Notes: generated from the sequence alone by a model not told the origin. 64,000 nucleotides of DNA from Rhizobium sp. NZLR1 (GCF_017357385.1 NZ_CP071632.1:1617501-1681500), one strand, 5' to 3'. Shown: positions 1 to 10,236, counted from the first letter of the stretch. Numbers and translations: made by a program.

Positions 1-251
1 TCGATATCCTGACGCGCCGCGTGAAAGACCTTCAGCACCTTCGGATCGGCCATCAGCTCGAAGAAGGGGGTGAGGTCGATGCCCTTGGCCAGCGGATCGA
101 CGAGAACTTCGGTTGTCGGGCTTGCCATCTGGATCAGGCAAAGCTCCGGCCAGAAGGTCGTCTCGCGCAGGAATTCGGTGTCGATGGTGATGAAGTCGGA
201 CTTGGCCAGCTCTTTGCAGGCGGCCGCCAAATCGGCGGTGGTTTCGATCAT
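1..251 (-). CDS. rnd: Ribonuclease D, N-terminal part (cut by window edge)
   Basis: Only about the first 83 codons are present; the gene continues left of base 1. The reading frame starts [20 protein letters not shown] and contains [20 protein letters not shown], the DEDD 3'-5' exonuclease motif I (DTEF) typical of RNase D, followed by a segment ending in [12 protein letters not shown]. RNase D trims the 3' ends of tRNA precursors in the cytoplasm. The ATG at 249-251 is chosen because an ATG six bases further upstream runs straight into a stop. The gene points away from aspS, an arrangement I recall from other rhizobia. The identification is firm; length and C-terminal HRDC domains cannot be checked here. 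Confidence 0.85.
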   Translation of the reverse strand, partial: MIETTADLAAACKELAKSDFITIDTEFLRETTFWPELCLIQMASPTTEVLVDPLAKGIDLTPFFELMADPKVLKVFHAARQDI

Positions 252-410
252 ATCATTTCATTCGCAAGGAAAAGGTCGGTTGAACCTTCCTTCTCCTTTC
301 GCTTCGATATGTCAATACAACAGCATACGCTTCGAGCATTGCTGGGCAAGAATCACGTCGAAACTGAGGCAAGGCCAAGACCGCCGCCGTCGCAACGAGC
401 GCACGCTGCC

Positions 411-1799
411 TCAACTCACCCTGAGATAGCTGGTCATCCCGGTTTTCTGATGCTCGATGATATGGCAATGCAGCAGCCAGTCGCCCGGATTGTCGGCGAC
501 GAAGGCGAGCTGCACCTTCTCGTCAGGCTGGATGAGATAGGTATCGGAGACGAGCGGCATCACCTGCCTGGTCGAGGAGATCACCGTGAAGCTCATCCCG
601 TGCAGATGGATCGGATGTGCGTGCGGCGTGGTATTCTCTAGGTTGAAGACATAGCTCTTGCCGAGCTTCAGTTCCGCCAGCGGTGCTGTCGGATCGGGCG
701 TGTCGCCCGGCCACGGCACCTTGTTGATTGCCCAGAAACTGTAGCCGAGCGTGCCGCAGATGCTCTCGACGGCGGTGTTCTCGGCCGTGGCGCTCAGCAC
801 CAGCGGGATCTGCTCGGCGGCGGAAAGATCCGCCTTCGCCACCGGATTTTCGGCAAGCGGCCCGAGATCGCCGATATCGCGCTTCAACGATGATCCGACT
901 GCGCGCAGGCTGGCGATCGTCTTCGGCGTGGTGCCGCGTATATCTTCGAGCGTCGCGACAGCGCCTTCGCTGTCCGGTATGCGCACGGCAAGATCGAGCC
1001 GCTGACCTGGGCCGATCTGCAGGAGATCGAGCGGAAAACGCTTCGGTACCGGATTGCCGTCGATCGCAATTACGCTCGCAACCGCCCCTTCCATCTTCAG
1101 TGAAAAGATCCGCGTCACGTCGGTGACGGCGATGCGCAGCCGCACCAGCCCGCCCGCGGGCGCGTCATATTGCGGCTCCTGCTGCCAGTTGGCGGTGCGC
1201 ACGGTGCCGTAGGTCCCCGATTTGGCAGCGTCGCGCGGCTTGAAAGCGGCGATGAACTGCCCGTCGCCGCCGAGCCGCCAGTCACGCAGGTTCAGCACTA
1301 TTTCCGCATCGAATGCTGGATCGGCCGGATCTTCGACGACGATGACGCCGGTCATGCCATGGCCCATCTGCGTCAGCGTGTTGCAATGCGGATGGTACCA
1401 AAACGTGCCGGCATCGGGCGGCGAGAAGGCATAGTCGAAGCTGTCGCCGGTATAGATGTAGGGCTGCGTCATGAACGGCACGCCGTCCATGCGGTTGTCG
1501 ATGCGAAGCCCATGCCAGTGGATCGTCGTCGGCTCGTCGAGTTCGTTTTTCAGCCGCGCCGCATAGGGTCGCCCCTTTTTCATCCGGAGAACCGGCGGCA
1601 TGCCGTCCTGGCCCCAGCTCATAATGTCCCGGGTCGGTCCCGCCTCGGTCAGCATGGCCTCGGTCTTTACCGCCGTCAGCAGCTGCGGCTCGGGGGCTGC
1701 CTCGGCAAGCCCGAATTTACCGGCAATGCCGATACCGACGCCATAGGCGCCCGCGACAGCGGATGCCTTGAGAAGGTTGCGGCGGGTCAGGAGAGGCAT
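411..1799 (-). CDS. Multicopper oxidase, Tat-exported
   Basis: About 462 residues. The N-terminus carries a twin-arginine signal (TRRNLLKASAVA) ending near the AEAAPEP segment, so the mature enzyme should be periplasmic. All four copper-binding blocks are visible: HWHG near residue 94, WYHPH near 136, HPIHLHG in the C-terminal third, and HCHIIEHQKTGM near 444, where the final Met is a likely axial type-1 copper ligand. The family oxidises substrates such as Cu(I), phenols or metal ions while reducing O2 to water. An in-frame ATG nine codons upstream exists, but the ATG at 1799 has a GGAG just before it and places the Tat motif at the very N-terminus. No copper chaperone or exporter is adjacent, so the physiological substrate is unknown. 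Confidence 0.88.
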   Translation of the reverse strand: MPLLTRRNLLKASAVAGAYGVGIGIAGKFGLAEAAPEPQLLTAVKTEAMLTEAGPTRDIMSWGQDGMPPVLRMKKGRPYAARLKNELDEPTTIHWHGLRIDNRMDGVPFMTQPYIYTGDSFDYAFSPPDAGTFWYHPHCNTLTQMGHGMTGVIVVEDPADPAFDAEIVLNLRDWRLGGDGQFIAAFKPRDAAKSGTYGTVRTANWQQEPQYDAPAGGLVRLRIAVTDVTRIFSLKMEGAVASVIAIDGNPVPKRFPLDLLQIGPGQRLDLAVRIPDSEGAVATLEDIRGTTPKTIASLRAVGSSLKRDIGDLGPLAENPVAKADLSAAEQIPLVLSATAENTAVESICGTLGYSFWAINKVPWPGDTPDPTAPLAELKLGKSYVFNLENTTPHAHPIHLHGMSFTVISSTRQVMPLVSDTYLIQPDEKVQLAFVADNPGDWLLHCHIIEHQKTGMTSYLRVS

Positions 1800-1947
1800 G
1801 CGGAGGCTCCACAGTGATAATGCCAAATCCTTTTAAAGTTGACCCGCTCCTTCATCAATACGGGAAGTGCGGCCAATCTGCCGCGGCATATGGGGCGCGC
1901 CCCCGCCACAAACGGGTGCCAAACGCGCGGGTGGCACGCGCCAAGCC

Positions 1948-1976
1948 TTGACAAATCGGAGCGTCCATGCGCTTTT
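1948..1976 (+). promoter_or_regulatory. Possible aspS promoter
   Basis: A consensus-like -35 TTGACA at 1948-1953 is followed 17 bases later by GCTTTT at 1971-1976, a poor -10 match. It lies about 80 bases before the chosen aspS start, in the gap between the divergent multicopper oxidase and aspS. The -35 is good and the -10 weak, so this is only a candidate. Confidence 0.3.
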
Positions 1977-2056
1977 CCGCCCGATTTTCTTGTCGGCGCT
2001 TGAGGGTTCTTGGAGCCCTTGCTGCCGTCTTAAGCCACATGCCAGGATTTGAGATC

Positions 2057-3847
2057 ATGCATCGCTATCGCAGCCACACATGCGCCGCCCTCCGCAAGAC
2101 GGATGTCGGCTCGACCGTCCGCATCTCCGGCTGGGTCCACCGGGTCCGCGACCATGGCGGCGTTCTCTTCATCGACCTTCGCGACCATTACGGCATTACC
2201 CAGGTCGTCGCCGATCCCGACAGCCCGGCCTTCAAGATGGCGGAGACTGTGCGCGGCGAGTGGGTGATCCGCATCGACGGCCTCGTCAAGGCCCGCACCG
2301 ACGACACCGTCAACGGGACCATGGCAACCGGCGAAATCGAGCTCTACGCTCAGGAGATCGAAGTGCTCTCCGCCGCCAAGGAATTGCCGCTGCCGGTCTT
2401 CGGCGAGCCGGACTATCCGGAAGACGTTCGCCTCAAGTACCGCTTTCTCGATCTTCGCCGCGAAACGCTGCATAAGAACATCGTCAAGCGCACCCAGGTC
2501 ATCTCGGCGATGCGCCGAGAAATGGGCAATGTCGGCTTCACCGAATATACGACGCCGATCCTGACGGCCTCTTCGCCGGAAGGCGCACGCGACTTCCTCG
2601 TACCCTCGCGCATCCATCCCGGTACCTTCTACGCTCTGCCGCAAGCGCCGCAGCAGTATAAGCAGCTGCTGATGGTGGCGGGTTTCGACCGTTACTTCCA
2701 GATCGCGCCGTGCTTCCGCGATGAAGACCCGCGCGCCGACCGCCTGCCGGGCGAATTCTACCAGCTCGACCTCGAAATGAGCTTCGTCACCCAGGAGGAC
2801 GTCTGGGACACGATGGGCCCGCTGATGACAAGCGTGTTCGAGGAGTTTGCCGAAGGCAAGCCGGTCACCAAGGAATGGCCGCGCATCCCCTATGACGAGG
2901 CGATCCGCAAATATGGTTCGGACAAGCCGGACCTGCGCAACCCGATCGTCATGGAAGCCGTGACCGAGCATTTCGCCGGCTCCGGCTTCAAGGTCTTCGC
3001 CGGCATGATCGCCTCGAACCCGAAGGTTCAGATCTGGGCGATCCCGGCCAATACCGGCGGCTCGCGCGCCTTCTGCGACCGCATGAACGCCTGGGCGCAG
3101 AGCCAGGGCCAGCCCGGCCTCGGCTACATCTTCTGGCGCAGCGAGAACGACAAACTCGAAGGTGCCGGCCCGCTTGCCAAGAACATCGGCGAGGAGCGCA
3201 CGGACGCCATCCGCACCCAGCTCGGTCTCGGCGATGGCGATGCCTGCTTCTTCGTCGCCGGCGAGCCGGAAAAATTCTACAAGTTTGCCGGCGAGGCTCG
3301 CACCAAGGCTGGTGAGGAACTGAACCTCGTCGACCGCGACCGCTTCGAACTGTGCTGGATCGTCGATTTCCCCTTCTTCGAATGGAGCGAGGAAGACAAG
3401 AAGGTCGATTTCGCCCACAATCCGTTCTCGATGCCGCAGGGCGGCCTGGACGCACTGCAGAACCAGGATCCGTTGACGATCAAGGCTTTCCAGTATGACG
3501 CCGTCTGCAACGGCTTCGAAATCGCCTCGGGCTCGATCCGTAACCAGTCGCCGGAAACCATGGTCGCCGCCTTCGAGAAGGTGGGCCTCAGCCAGCAGGA
3601 TGTCGAAGACCGTTTCGGCGGCCTCTACCGCGCCTTCCAGTACGGCGCACCGCCGCATGGTGGTGCTGCCTTCGGTATCGACCGCGTTGTCATGCTGCTC
3701 GTCGGCGCGAAGAACCTGCGCGAGATCTCGCTGTTCCCGATGAACCAGCAGGCCCAGGATCTGTTGATGGGCGCGCCGAGCCCGGCAGCGCCGACACAGC
3801 TGCGTGAACTCTCGATCCGGCCGATCCCGCTGGTCAAGAAGGACTGA
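2057..3847 (+). CDS. aspS: Aspartyl-tRNA synthetase
   Basis: 596 residues, the usual length for bacterial AspRS. It charges tRNA with aspartate in the cytoplasm. Order of domains: N-terminal OB-fold anticodon-binding domain ([20 protein letters not shown]), class II catalytic core with motif 2 ([18 protein letters not shown]), the bacterial GAD insertion in the middle, and motif 3 ([13 protein letters not shown]) near the C-terminus. The frame is open for 30 codons upstream, but [14 protein letters not shown] is the conserved family start and has AGGA nine bases before it. Followed by a clear rho-independent terminator, so probably transcribed alone. Confidence 0.97.
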   Translation: MHRYRSHTCAALRKTDVGSTVRISGWVHRVRDHGGVLFIDLRDHYGITQVVADPDSPAFKMAETVRGEWVIRIDGLVKARTDDTVNGTMATGEIELYAQEIEVLSAAKELPLPVFGEPDYPEDVRLKYRFLDLRRETLHKNIVKRTQVISAMRREMGNVGFTEYTTPILTASSPEGARDFLVPSRIHPGTFYALPQAPQQYKQLLMVAGFDRYFQIAPCFRDEDPRADRLPGEFYQLDLEMSFVTQEDVWDTMGPLMTSVFEEFAEGKPVTKEWPRIPYDEAIRKYGSDKPDLRNPIVMEAVTEHFAGSGFKVFAGMIASNPKVQIWAIPANTGGSRAFCDRMNAWAQSQGQPGLGYIFWRSENDKLEGAGPLAKNIGEERTDAIRTQLGLGDGDACFFVAGEPEKFYKFAGEARTKAGEELNLVDRDRFELCWIVDFPFFEWSEEDKKVDFAHNPFSMPQGGLDALQNQDPLTIKAFQYDAVCNGFEIASGSIRNQSPETMVAAFEKVGLSQQDVEDRFGGLYRAFQYGAPPHGGAAFGIDRVVMLLVGAKNLREISLFPMNQQAQDLLMGAPSPAAPTQLRELSIRPIPLVKKD

Positions 3848-3872
3848 GGATCGTCTGATCCCCAATGCAAAT

Positions 3873-3901
3873 GCCCGGCGACCGATGTCGTCGGGCTTTT
3901 T
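3873..3901 (+). terminator. Rho-independent terminator after aspS
   Basis: GCCCGGCGAC and GTCGTCGGGC form a 10-bp stem (one mismatch) around a CGAT loop, followed by five T residues. It lies 25 bases after the aspS stop and just before the end of the convergent hydrolase gene. Confidence 0.85.
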
Positions 3902-3909
3902 GCTGTCGT

Positions 3910-5079
3910 TCACAATGCCGCGTAGATCGCCTCGCGTAGATCGACCGTGAACTTGCCCCACATGCCCTCCAGCGTCGTGTTCGTCAGCGCAACGACGGTC
4001 AGCCCGTTGACCGGGTCGATGAACCAGCTGTGGCCATAGACGCCGCCCCATTTCAGCGTGCCCTTGGGGAAGGGGACGCCCGCCTCGGCCGGATCGGTGA
4101 TGACAGACCAGCCGAAGCCAAAGCCGGAGCCGGGTTCGTGCTGCTGGCGGTGCCCGCCGGCCTGGTCTGTCATCATTATCCGTACGGTTTCCGTCGATAG
4201 CAGCGGCGCGCCACCGCTACGGATGGTTTCGAGTACGGAAAGCACGTCAGCCGCCGTTCCCGCCATGCCGGCGCCCCCGGAATGATAGGAAGCGGGGTCG
4301 AAGATGCGGTTCGGCGCGAAACGGATGGGACCCATCTGCGACATCACCAGCGCATTCTCGCCCATCAGCGCCGGTTCCGGCGAAGCGTCCATATAGGCCG
4401 CCGCAAGCCGGTTGCGGTCACGAACCGAAAATGCGGTGCCGGCAAGCCCAAGCGGTCTCGTCACCAGTTCGGCAACGGCCCCACCCAAGGGCATGCCGGT
4501 TTCCGCCTCGATGATGCCGCCGACAACATCCATGGCAAGGGAATACTGCCAGTCGCTGCCCGGCGCGAAACGCAGCGGCACGCTGGCGATCCGCCGCAGA
4601 TTTTCGGCGAGCGGCAGTCCCGGTTGATCGAGGCCGTCGGAAATGCCGGCGCTGATATAGGGGCCGCCGTCCTCTTCGGAGAAGCCGTAGCCGAGGCCTG
4701 ATGTGTGGGTCAGCAGGTGGCGGATGCGAATGGTTGCTTCGCTGCCGTCGGGCAGCCTCGGGCGGAACTCCGGCAGCCATCGGGTCACCGGGTCGTCGAG
4801 CCCGATTCTCGCCTGCTCGACGAGCCGCATCGCAGCGATGGTGACGATTGGTTTGGTGATGGAGGCTAGCCTGAAAATCGTGTCCTCGCCCATCGCCAAA
4901 TCGTTTTCGCGGTCGGCGAGGCCGGCTGCGCGGCGATGGATGATCTCTCCGTCGCGGGCGACGAATACGACCGTCCCGACCAGCCGCTTTTCGTCGAGCG
5001 CGTCTGCTATTGCCGTATCGACGGCAGCCGAAAGCAAGGTATTCCTGTCGGCATTCGCCGTTTCGAGGGGAAGACTCAT
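3910..5079 (-). CDS. Beta-lactamase-family serine hydrolase (esterase/class C-like)
   Basis: 389 residues, no obvious signal peptide. The class C beta-lactamase / DD-peptidase fold signature is present: nucleophile motif SITK (Ser73, Lys76) in RLASITKPIVTIA, a YSL tyrosine motif (WQYSLAMDV), and a KWGGVYGH segment near the C-terminus in the place of the KTG box. Proteins of this type are usually cytoplasmic esterases or D-aminopeptidases rather than resistance enzymes; the substrate cannot be told from sequence. It is divergent from a TetR-family regulator with about 90 bases between start codons, which suggests that the regulator controls this gene. Confidence 0.85.
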   Translation of the reverse strand: MSLPLETANADRNTLLSAAVDTAIADALDEKRLVGTVVFVARDGEIIHRRAAGLADRENDLAMGEDTIFRLASITKPIVTIAAMRLVEQARIGLDDPVTRWLPEFRPRLPDGSEATIRIRHLLTHTSGLGYGFSEEDGGPYISAGISDGLDQPGLPLAENLRRIASVPLRFAPGSDWQYSLAMDVVGGIIEAETGMPLGGAVAELVTRPLGLAGTAFSVRDRNRLAAAYMDASPEPALMGENALVMSQMGPIRFAPNRIFDPASYHSGGAGMAGTAADVLSVLETIRSGGAPLLSTETVRIMMTDQAGGHRQQHEPGSGFGFGWSVITDPAEAGVPFPKGTLKWGGVYGHSWFIDPVNGLTVVALTNTTLEGMWGKFTVDLREAIYAAL

Positions 5080-5172
5080 CAGATCAAACCTTCTATAATC
5101 ACAATGACCATTCCTGAATTAGACAAGTGGAGCGGAATTTCTAGAGTGATCGTTGTGAAAAATAGTGCAGAC

Positions 5173-5787
5173 ATGAAAAATCCTACCGCCCGCCGCCGCG
5201 GTCGCCCTCCCGCCTTCGACCGTGAGACGGTTCTTTCAGCCGCCCGCGAGACCTTCTGGGCGCACGGATACGAGGGCGCCTCGATTGCCGATCTGACGGC
5301 GGCCATGGGCATCACGCCGCAAAGCCTCTATGCCGCCTTCAACTCGAAGGCCGATCTCTATCGTGCGGCGCTGGAGCAATATCGGGCGCTGGGCGCCGAA
5401 ACCTCTTCCGCGCTCGGCGAGCCGATCGATACCGTCTCCGCCTTCGAGCGGATCTTGCGGGGCTCGGCCGCAAGGTTTTCGGCGCCGGAACATCCGAAAG
5501 GCTGCATGATCTCGACGGCTGTGCTGAACTGCGCCAGCGAGAACGATCTGATCGCCGACCACGTGGCGGCGCTGCGTCGTCGGTCGCTGGAGGCCTATGC
5601 GGCAAGGATCGAGCGCGGCATTCGCGAGGGCGACATCAGCGCCGAGGCGAAGCCTCGCGCACTTGCGCGGTTCCTCGGCGCTATCGTCCAGGGCATGTCG
5701 GTGCAGGCGAGGGACGGCGCATCGCTTGAGGAATTGCTGGAGATCGCAAGTCTCGCCATTGCCGAACTCGCCCGCCACCGCGCCTGA
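5173..5787 (+). CDS. TetR/AcrR-family transcriptional regulator
   Basis: 204 residues. The N-terminus RRGRPPAFDRETVLSAARE leads into a TetR helix-turn-helix (ASIADLTAAMGITPQSLYAAF); the C-terminal two thirds is the variable helical ligand-binding domain, with a Cys-containing segment GCMISTAVLNCASEND seen in the AcrR-like subgroup. The frame is open further upstream, and an ATG at 5104 is possible, but the ATG at 5173 gives the usual start a few residues before the RGRP segment. It is divergent from the serine hydrolase and is the natural candidate for its repressor. A strong bidirectional terminator follows. Confidence 0.9.
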   Translation: MKNPTARRRGRPPAFDRETVLSAARETFWAHGYEGASIADLTAAMGITPQSLYAAFNSKADLYRAALEQYRALGAETSSALGEPIDTVSAFERILRGSAARFSAPEHPKGCMISTAVLNCASENDLIADHVAALRRRSLEAYAARIERGIREGDISAEAKPRALARFLGAIVQGMSVQARDGASLEELLEIASLAIAELARHRA

Positions 5788-5794
5788 AAACGAT

Positions 5795-5856
5795 AAGGCC
5801 CGACAGATCGTGACTGACACCAGCTATTGGGGTCAGTCACGCACTGCCGGGCCTTT
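5795..5856. terminator. Long bidirectional terminator
   Basis: A 26-27 bp stem with three small mismatches: AAGGCCCGACAGATCGTGAC pairs with GTCACGCACTGCCGGGCCTT around a short AT-containing loop. A runs precede it and T runs follow it, so it can work both ways. It sits between the convergent TetR gene and the periplasmic protein gene at 5876. Confidence 0.8.
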
Positions 5857-5875
5857 CGTCATCAGATCGATGCGA

Positions 5876-7063
5876 TCAGTCGTTGGCCGAAACCTTGACG
5901 CCGAGCACCTGCGGCAGCGTATTCGGAGCGCCCATGGCGGCACCGACGATCGTCGGGAACGGCACCGGCTTTTCAGGAGCGGCCTTGACAGTCAGGCTCT
6001 TCGGATCGTCGAGGAAGGTATTGACCGCTGCCGAAACGGCATTCTGCAGTTCCGGGATATTGAGCTGCGCCAGCATGATCGGCGTCATCGCCTTCAGCGA
6101 ATCCGCCATCTGCTTGCCCGACATGTTCTGCTGCGAGCCGGCATAATCCAGCGCACGCTTGGTGATCGAGGCATCTTCGAAACGCACCTGCGCGGCCTCG
6201 AAGGAAAGCTGCTGCATCAGGCCGAGCATGGCGAGGCCCAGCGCCTGCTGCGACTGGTCCTTGTTCGCACCAGCTTCGGATTCCTTCATCGCATCCTGCA
6301 TCGATTTCATGAAGGCCATCGTATAGCCCGAGATCTTGAAGCCGAGGTTCAGCTTGCCGACGTTGGTGAAGTCGAAGGCGAATTCCGAAACGTCGATCGT
6401 GCCGGGGGCGAGTTCCCAGGCGCCCTTCATGGTGATGTCGCCCTGGACGTGTTGCAGGGCGAGCTTCTCGATCGCATCCTTGCTCTGCGCATCCTCGGTC
6501 TTGGTGAGATCGGCCTTCATGCTTTTGAAGGCGCCGTCGAAATCGAAGCCGGATTCGTCTTCGCGCAGCGTCAGGTTCATGTTGGTTTCGAGCAGCGAGA
6601 ACACTTCCGCCCCGTCCTTGACCACCTTCACCGGGCCGGTGTGGGCGGTTTCATAGAGCATCATCGTGTCGAGCGTGTTGCCGCCCGCCGTTGCCGGCAC
6701 GGAGATGCCGCCGAGCGTCAGCTCCTGCGCCGTCACGGTAACGCCGTCTCCCGTCTTGTTGATGTCGGGGAAGGCCGCTTCTTCGATGTAATAGCCGCCA
6801 TCCTCGTCTTCTTCGACGCCGGAAAGGGTGATTTCGCCGATCGGCAGGCTTTCGCCACCGGTCGGCTTGACGGTGACATTCTTCAACGTCACGGTCGTGC
6901 CGTCGATATCGACGGCCTCAGCGGCAATCGTCCCGCCCTGGGCGGCATAGGCGGCATTGATCTTTTTCAGCAGATCGGTGCCATCGAGAGCGAAAGCCGA
7001 GCCGGCGAGCGAGAAAATGGCGGCGCCCGACAGCATCAGCCGCGTTGTCCGGTAAAAGTTCAT
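5876..7063 (-). CDS. Conserved periplasmic protein of unknown function
   Basis: 395 residues. A Sec signal peptide (MNFYRTTRLMLSGAAIFSLA, cleavage probably after SAFA) is followed by a soluble, acidic protein with alternating beta-type segments such as VDIDGTTVTLKNVTVKPTGG and ELTLGGISVPATAGG, and no membrane segment or metal-binding motif. The layered beta repeats (one short paragraph of sequence each giving gene-specific sign changes between acidic and hydrophobic residues) recall lipid- or polymer-contacting periplasmic proteins, but that is only an impression. It ends against the long bidirectional terminator and is divergent from parC. I do not recognise a named family. Confidence 0.75.
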   Translation of the reverse strand: MNFYRTTRLMLSGAAIFSLAGSAFALDGTDLLKKINAAYAAQGGTIAAEAVDIDGTTVTLKNVTVKPTGGESLPIGEITLSGVEEDEDGGYYIEEAAFPDINKTGDGVTVTAQELTLGGISVPATAGGNTLDTMMLYETAHTGPVKVVKDGAEVFSLLETNMNLTLREDESGFDFDGAFKSMKADLTKTEDAQSKDAIEKLALQHVQGDITMKGAWELAPGTIDVSEFAFDFTNVGKLNLGFKISGYTMAFMKSMQDAMKESEAGANKDQSQQALGLAMLGLMQQLSFEAAQVRFEDASITKRALDYAGSQQNMSGKQMADSLKAMTPIMLAQLNIPELQNAVSAAVNTFLDDPKSLTVKAAPEKPVPFPTIVGAAMGAPNTLPQVLGVKVSAND

Positions 7064-7298
7064 GGGGTGATTCCTCTGGTGGCGTGATGGCGGTTGGAAA
7101 TCTGCAGTTACGCTACTACGGATTGGGCCTGCTTTATATTTGCGGACTTCTAAATTTCCGTTGAAAGGAACGGCAAACGAAATCCGAATTGCGGCGGAAC
7201 GTTTGTCTCATCCTTTGATGTCGGTGCCAAGACTTCATCCACAGCTGCTATGACCTGGATTCCTTGCCCGCCAGCCTCTTCTGGGCTAGTCAGAACCT

Positions 7299-9554
7299 AT
7301 GGGACAAGAGATTTTGCCGCCTTCCGGCGGAGACGACGATCACATCCAACCGGTCGACCTCAAGGCGGCGCTCGAGCAGCGCTATCTCGCCTATGCGCTG
7401 TCGACCATCATGCACCGCGCCCTGCCTGACGTGCGCGACGGTCTGAAGCCCGTTCACCGCCGCATCGTCTATGCGATGAACGAGATGGGCTTGCGGCCGA
7501 CTTCGGCCTTCAGGAAATGCGCCAAGATCGTCGGCGAGGTGATGGGTAACTACCATCCGCACGGCGACCAATCGATCTACGACGCGCTTGCTCGTCTCGC
7601 CCAGGATTTCTCGCAGCGCTACACGCTGGTCAACGGCCAGGGCAATTTCGGCAATATCGATGGCGACAGTCCAGCCGCCATGCGTTACACTGAATCGAAG
7701 ATGACGGCGGTCTCCGAACTGCTGCTCGAAGGCATCGATCAGGATGCCGTCGATTTCCGCGATACCTACGATGAGTCGAATTCCGAGCCGGTCGTCCTTC
7801 CCGGCGCCTTCCCGAACCTGCTCGCCAACGGTTCCTCCGGCATCGCCGTCGGCATGGCGACCTCGATCCCGTCGCACAATGCCCACGAACTTTGCGACGC
7901 CGCACTGCATCTGATCAAACATCCCGATGCGACCGTCGAAAAGCTCGTCGAATTCATTCCCGGCCCGGACTTCCCGACCGGTGGCATCATCATCGACAGC
8001 CGCGACAGCATCATCGAGAGTTACCGCACCGGCCGCGGCGGTTTCCGCGTACGGGCGAAATGGCAGACGGAAGATCTCGGCCGAGGTGGCTACCAGATCG
8101 TCATCACCGAAATTCCCTTCCAGGTGCAGAAATCGCGGCTGATCGAGAAGATCGCCGAACTGCTGATCGCCCGCAAGCTGCCGCTGCTGGAAGATATCCG
8201 CGACGAATCGGCCGAGGACATCCGTGTCGTCCTGGTGCCGAAGACCCGTAGCGTCGATCCGACGATCCTGATGGAATCGATGTTCAAGCTGACGGAGTTG
8301 GAAAGCCGCTTCCCGCTCAACATGAACGTGCTGTCCATGGGCCGCATCCCGCGGGTCATGGCGCTGAACGAAGTGCTGAAGGAGTGGTTGGATCACCGCC
8401 GCGAGGTCCTGCAGCGCCGCTCGCGCTTCCGCCTGGCGGCGATCGACAGGCGCCTCGAAATCCTCGGCGGCCTTCTGATCGCCTATCTCAACATCGACGA
8501 GGTGATCAAGATCATCCGCGAGGAGGATGAGCCGAAGCCGGTGATGATGGCGCGCTGGGATCTCAGCGACATTCAGGTCGAGGCGATCCTCAACATGCGG
8601 CTGCGCGCCTTGCGCAAGCTCGAGGAGTTCGAGATCCGCAAGGAATTCGACGAACTCACCAAGGAAAAGGGTGAGATCGAGGCGCTGCTTGCCTCCGACG
8701 ACAAGCAATGGCAGACGGTCGCCTGGGAAATCGGCGAAGTGAAGAAGAAATTCGCCAAGGCGACCGAGGTCGGTCGCCGCCGTACCCAGTTTGCCGACGC
8801 ACCCGAAACCGACGAGGAAGCAATCCAGCAGGCGATGATCGAGAAGGAACCGATCACCGTCGTCATTTCCGAAAAGGGCTGGATCCGCGCGCTGAAGGGC
8901 CATATCGCCGATACGGCGACGCTGACCTTCAAGGAAGGCGACGGCTTGAAGCTGGCCTTCCCGGCGCAGACGACGGACAAGATCCTGATCGTCACCACAG
9001 GCGGCAAGGCCTTTACGCTCGGCGGTGACAAGCTGCCGGGCGGTCGCGGTCACGGCGAGCCGCTGCGCATCATCATCGACATGGACAACGACCAGGCGGT
9101 GCTGACCGCTTTCGTTCACGATCCCTCGCGCAAGCGGCTGATCGTCTCCACAGCCGGCAACGGCTTCGTCGTTCCGGAGGCCGAGCTGGTCGCCAATACC
9201 CGCAAGGGCAAGCAGATCATGAACGTCGCGCTGCCCGAGGAAACGCAGCTGCTCGTGCCCGTCGGCGGCGATCATGTCGCCGTCGTCGGCGAAAACCGCA
9301 AGCTGCTGGTCTTTCCGCTGGCGCAGGTGCCGGAAATGTCGCGCGGCAAGGGCGTGCGTCTGCAACGCTACAAGGATGGCGGCATTTCCGACGTCCGCTG
9401 CTTCGCGATATCAACCGGCCTCGTTTGGGAAGACAGCGCCGGCCGCACCTTCACGAAGAACAAGGACGAGCTTGCCGAATGGCTGTCCGACCGCGCCACC
9501 GCCGGCCGCACCGTGCCGAAGGGTTTTCCGCGCAGCGGTAAATTTGCCGGCTGA
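7299..9554 (+). CDS. parC: DNA topoisomerase IV subunit A
   Basis: 751 residues. With ParE it unlinks daughter chromosomes. The N-terminal breakage-reunion domain is complete: [20 protein letters not shown], the quinolone-region segment [17 protein letters not shown], and the catalytic tyrosine Tyr130 in [10 protein letters not shown] coiled tower segment lies near residues 380-470, followed by GyrA-type C-terminal beta-propeller blades (for example [19 protein letters not shown]). Length and the absence of a GyrA-box like QRRGGKG favour ParC over GyrA. About 235 bases separate it from the divergent upstream gene. Confidence 0.95.
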   Translation: MGQEILPPSGGDDDHIQPVDLKAALEQRYLAYALSTIMHRALPDVRDGLKPVHRRIVYAMNEMGLRPTSAFRKCAKIVGEVMGNYHPHGDQSIYDALARLAQDFSQRYTLVNGQGNFGNIDGDSPAAMRYTESKMTAVSELLLEGIDQDAVDFRDTYDESNSEPVVLPGAFPNLLANGSSGIAVGMATSIPSHNAHELCDAALHLIKHPDATVEKLVEFIPGPDFPTGGIIIDSRDSIIESYRTGRGGFRVRAKWQTEDLGRGGYQIVITEIPFQVQKSRLIEKIAELLIARKLPLLEDIRDESAEDIRVVLVPKTRSVDPTILMESMFKLTELESRFPLNMNVLSMGRIPRVMALNEVLKEWLDHRREVLQRRSRFRLAAIDRRLEILGGLLIAYLNIDEVIKIIREEDEPKPVMMARWDLSDIQVEAILNMRLRALRKLEEFEIRKEFDELTKEKGEIEALLASDDKQWQTVAWEIGEVKKKFAKATEVGRRRTQFADAPETDEEAIQQAMIEKEPITVVISEKGWIRALKGHIADTATLTFKEGDGLKLAFPAQTTDKILIVTTGGKAFTLGGDKLPGGRGHGEPLRIIIDMDNDQAVLTAFVHDPSRKRLIVSTAGNGFVVPEAELVANTRKGKQIMNVALPEETQLLVPVGGDHVAVVGENRKLLVFPLAQVPEMSRGKGVRLQRYKDGGISDVRCFAISTGLVWEDSAGRTFTKNKDELAEWLSDRATAGRTVPKGFPRSGKFAG

Positions 9555-9568
9555 GGCGAGACGTCTTG

Positions 9569-9627
9569 GCTGTAACGCTTTGATTTTCTGCATAATTCTT
9601 TAGATCAGTACCGATTAGAGGAATTAT
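9569..9627 (+). repeat. Rhizobial palindromic intergenic repeat, partial
   Basis: The string GCTGTAACGCTTTGATTTTC leads into TGCATAATTC and an imperfect inverted repeat (ATAATTCTTTAGATC with GATTAGAGGAATTAT). The same order of elements, on the other strand and more complete, is at 38935-39035. It lies between parC and the SRPBCC gene. Confidence 0.6.
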
Positions 9628-9777
9628 ATTTCCGTGCCCGGCTCTTGGCGGGCGTGGCAAATCCTCTATCTAATTCCTGTCAGCAAAAATAGGATAAGGC
9701 CGGTTTTCGCAGGCGGGCGAAATGGCCGCGACCCGTGCACTTGAAAAAGTGCGCGCGCCCTTACCGGAGGAAAATCG

Positions 9778-10236
9778 ATGCCCGCCAGCACCATCAAATT
9801 GCATGTGAGCCAAACCTACAGCGTGCCGCCGTCTGTGGTGTACGACGCCTGGCTCAACCCCGAAATCGCCCGCCGCTTCCTGTTTGCCACCGACGACGGT
9901 CATGTCATCCGCGCCGATATCGATCCGCATGTCGGCGGTCGTTTCTTCGTCGTCGACCGCCGTCCCACAGGCGACGCCTTTCACCAGGGTGTCTTCCTGG
10001 AACTGAAGCGCCCGCAACGCATGGTCTTCAGCTTCTCCGTCGAAGAGCATGATCACAATTGCGACCGTGTCGAAATCGACATCGAGCCTCTCGGCGGCGG
10101 CAGCCGTCTGACGCTGACCCACGAAATGTGCGCCGAGTGGGCCGAACACGAGGAGAAGACCCGGCGAGGCTGGGCGCATGTGGTCGAAGGGCTGGGCAGG
10201 GAGCTGGAACAGCAGCAGATGAAGGCTACGGGTTGA
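9778..10236 (+). CDS. SRPBCC (AHSA1/START-like) domain protein
   Basis: 152 residues forming a single helix-grip domain: LHVSQTYSVPPSVVYDAWLN, GGRFFVVDRRPTGDAFHQGV, and the long C-terminal helix RRGWAHVVEGLGRELEQQQ. The family binds hydrophobic ligands and is often linked to an ArsR regulator, but none is adjacent here. A strong GGAGG stands eight bases before the ATG. The 3' end overlaps the end of the convergent toxin gene by 11 bases. Function unknown beyond fold. Confidence 0.85.
   Translation: MPASTIKLHVSQTYSVPPSVVYDAWLNPEIARRFLFATDDGHVIRADIDPHVGGRFFVVDRRPTGDAFHQGVFLELKRPQRMVFSFSVEEHDHNCDRVEIDIEPLGGGSRLTLTHEMCAEWAEHEEKTRRGWAHVVEGLGRELEQQQMKATG

Noticed and set aside
2030..4051. 673-codon open frame on the minus strand across aspS
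   Set aside because: It is the antisense of the conserved aspS gene; long antisense frames are normal at this GC content and this one has no family resemblance.
7290..9365. 691-codon minus-strand frame across parC
   Set aside because: Antisense shadow of parC, rich in the His/Arg/Asp pattern produced by reverse reading of host codons.
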